A DNA stretch of 64,000 nucleotides from Tritrichomonas musculus (lineage: Eukaryota > Parabasalia > Tritrichomonadida > Tritrichomonadidae), in contig JAPFFF010000022.1 of assembly GCA_039105265.1 (NCBI GenBank), forward strand, positions 1,860,001 to 1,924,000, given 5' to 3'. Position 1 is the stretch's first letter. Each line of letters starts with the position of its first letter. Below are positions 62,797-64,000 of the stretch, one piece after another. Made by a program: the position numbers and the translations under genes. The notes beneath the pieces were generated by a model. It did no database searches. It was not told where the DNA came from and saw nothing but the letters and a program-made list of their open reading frames with translations.

Positions 62797-62808
62797 GAAA
62801 AAAATTCC

Positions 62809-62869
62809 AACTTGGAATTTCCAAGTTTTTTTTATTTCACATGTCAAGAAAACTTGGAAATTCCAAGTT
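62809..62869. terminator. Paired 19-bp palindromes after the fibre gene
   Basis: AACTTGGAATTTCCAAGTT at 62809 is a palindrome, and a second copy, AACTTGGAAATTCCAAGTT, lies at 62851 followed by a run of nine T. The second copy is the exact reverse complement of the first, so the two can also pair with each other. It could end transcription, or mark the junction between element B and the flank. Confidence 0.5.
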
Positions 62870-63558
62870 TTTTTTTCCCTGAGCTTTTCTTCAACAATAG
62901 CAAGAACAAAATGATAAAAAACGCGTTAATACTTTAATATAATAAGTTATCAATATCATTTGGCAATTTTTTTCGTGCATTTCATCCAAATCTTAAAATG
63001 CTGATACTGATATCATTACGCCATGCATCTCAAAATACAAAAACAAATGCAAATTTACCGCTATCAACACTTTAATAACAATATACGATTCATTTACCAT
63101 GCAAATTTCGAAATTTTCATTTTGACTCTCATAATTAATATTCAATAATTATACTAGCATTAAATAAATGTATCTATCCGAAAAATTCAAATAGGAAATA
63201 AAAAAAAAGATATCTTTCCTAAATTAAAAAAAAAAAAAAATCCATATATAACTTTCTCTCACGATATTTTTTTATTTATTTATTTTTATAATATGCTTTT
63301 AAACTCAGGAAAAAGGTATAATATTAGCTTAATATTTAGATAATCTAAGAATGTATCACAATTAATTCAAAAAGTTTTAATAAACCATTCAAAAAAAAAA
63401 AAGTTCGGTGCTTTTTTTATTCCTACCGAATGTTTTTTGATTCATTAAAGCTTCTTATAAACCATTCAGATATAATAATTGATCATGTTAAAAAGAAAAA
63501 AGTAAAAAAAAAATTTATTAAAATAGATCATGTTAAAAAAAAAAAATATTTATTAAAT
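62870..63558. other. AT-rich spacer right of element B
   Basis: No gene is seen. The stretch has long A runs (63228-63241 and 63392-63403) and a small hairpin TTCGGT...ACCGAA near 63404-63430 with a T-rich loop. No AGTAGTA or TACTACT end was found, so the true edge of B cannot be placed. The composition resembles the spacer at 9.7-11.5 kb. Confidence 0.55.
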
Positions 63559-64000
63559 TTAAAATATTTCATTTTCATCATCAGAAACAATAACGCCATT
63601 TGGAGCCTGGTTAGGAATATCTGCAAAAGCTTTGCTGATCATTGTCCAATTTTTAAAATACCAATCAATTATGGCCTTTTTAGTTTTAACTGTGTATTTT
63701 AATCTTGGTATGGCTGGATTTGTATCGCATAATTGATTTGCAAGTGATACAAGAGCAGAAATTGTGACTTTCCTCCCTTCGACATGACGTTGAATTATTT
63801 TGAATATAAGAGATTTATCTTTGTCCAAGTTATTTTCTTCTATAGAACTAATATATCGTTTTTTTTGCTTTTTTTTAGGCTTGTTCAATAATGAAAAAAG
63901 TGGTAATTGTATGTCAATTTGGGCTTGATGAATAAGATCATTTATTTTTTCCCTATATTCTGGAGAATTCTGATATAGATATCTGATTTTTGAAGCAATT
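63559..64000 (-). CDS. Partial unrecognised protein at the right edge
   Basis: The frame is open to the window edge, giving about 147 C-terminal residues; the true start lies outside. It has a helical acidic/basic mix, a lysine cluster (NKPKKKQKKRY), and a compact part with KKAIIDWYFKNW that resembles a helix of a small DNA-binding domain, then an acidic tail (SDDENEIF). No family is recognised and no relative is seen in the elements, so it is probably a host gene or part of another element. Confidence 0.55.
   Translation of the reverse strand, partial: IASKIRYLYQNSPEYREKINDLIHQAQIDIQLPLFSLLNKPKKKQKKRYISSIEENNLDKDKSLIFKIIQRHVEGRKVTISALVSLANQLCDTNPAIPRLKYTVKTKKAIIDWYFKNWTMISKAFADIPNQAPNGVIVSDDENEIF

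Larger units (their letters stand above)
39395..62800 (+). mobile_element. Maverick/Polinton element B
   Basis: B begins AGTAGTATACGTTAGGC at 39395, inside the polymerase gene of D. Read left to right it is colinear with element A read right to left: HNH, protease, 323-residue protein, integrase, ATPase, minor capsid, charged protein, capsid, proline-rich protein, 173-residue protein, bZIP-like, repeats, coiled coil, polymerase, 245-residue protein, giant fibre. Its codon choice is similar but its proteins are clearly diverged. The main frames are open. The right terminal repeat is not found, so the right end is set only by the end of the fibre gene; the element looks incomplete, with about one break. 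Confidence 0.8.

Noticed and set aside
63430-63702. Plus-strand lysine-rich frame
   Set aside because: It overlaps the better-supported minus-strand gene and is low complexity from A runs.
1-64000. tRNA, rRNA, CRISPR or riboswitch signatures
   Set aside because: None recognised on reading; a covariance-model scan would be needed to exclude small RNAs.

Overview
The window is very AT-rich, intron-poor and dominated by Maverick/Polinton-type virus-like elements. They carry protein-primed family B DNA polymerases, rve-type integrases, FtsK/HerA-type packaging ATPases, double jelly-roll capsid proteins and Ulp1/adenain-like proteases. A genome packed with such 25-kb elements, with short AT-rich spacers and almost no recognisable host genes, best fits a parabasalid such as Trichomonas. 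That is an inference from gene content and composition; no host marker gene is present to prove it.

Layout. (1) 1-4987: right part of element E (ATPase, minor and major capsid genes), ending in a terminus that reads AGTAGTATGATG on the minus strand. (2) 4988-about 9700: element C, a different polymerase lineage, into whose polymerase gene E has inserted. (3) About 9.7-11.69 kb: AT-rich spacer with a 21-bp satellite, a 525-bp TA-flanked MITE whose inverted repeats are built from a related 21-bp unit, and the first codons of a probable host gene. (4) 11690-11858 plus 37850-39394: element D, opened by element A on one side and element B on the other. (5) 11859-37844: element A, about 26 kb, with 231-bp inverted terminal repeats, a TGGCC target duplication and about 20 genes; it looks whole and young. 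(6) 39395-about 62800: element B, a diverged relative of A in the opposite orientation and colinear over most genes; its right terminal repeat is not seen. (7) 62.8-64 kb: AT-rich spacer and one partial unrecognised gene.

How the genes work together (family knowledge applied to what is seen). The polymerase would copy the linear element from its terminal repeats and the integrase would insert it. The ATPase, protease, major and minor capsid proteins would build and fill a particle. The two very large genes next to the right end of B and the left end of A carry phage-fibre-like YNK-E-D motifs and aromatic WRTN repeats, and look like fibre or spike proteins. B alone has an SF3 helicase and an HUH-Rep-like domain.

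The most notable observation is that all five element termini visible here (E, D, A left, A right, B) start with AGTAGTA followed by an inverted-repeat hairpin, although the rest of each terminal repeat differs. This gives a single signature for these elements and reveals a nested history: D is older than A and B, and C is older than E. No rRNA, tRNA, CRISPR array or riboswitch was recognised.
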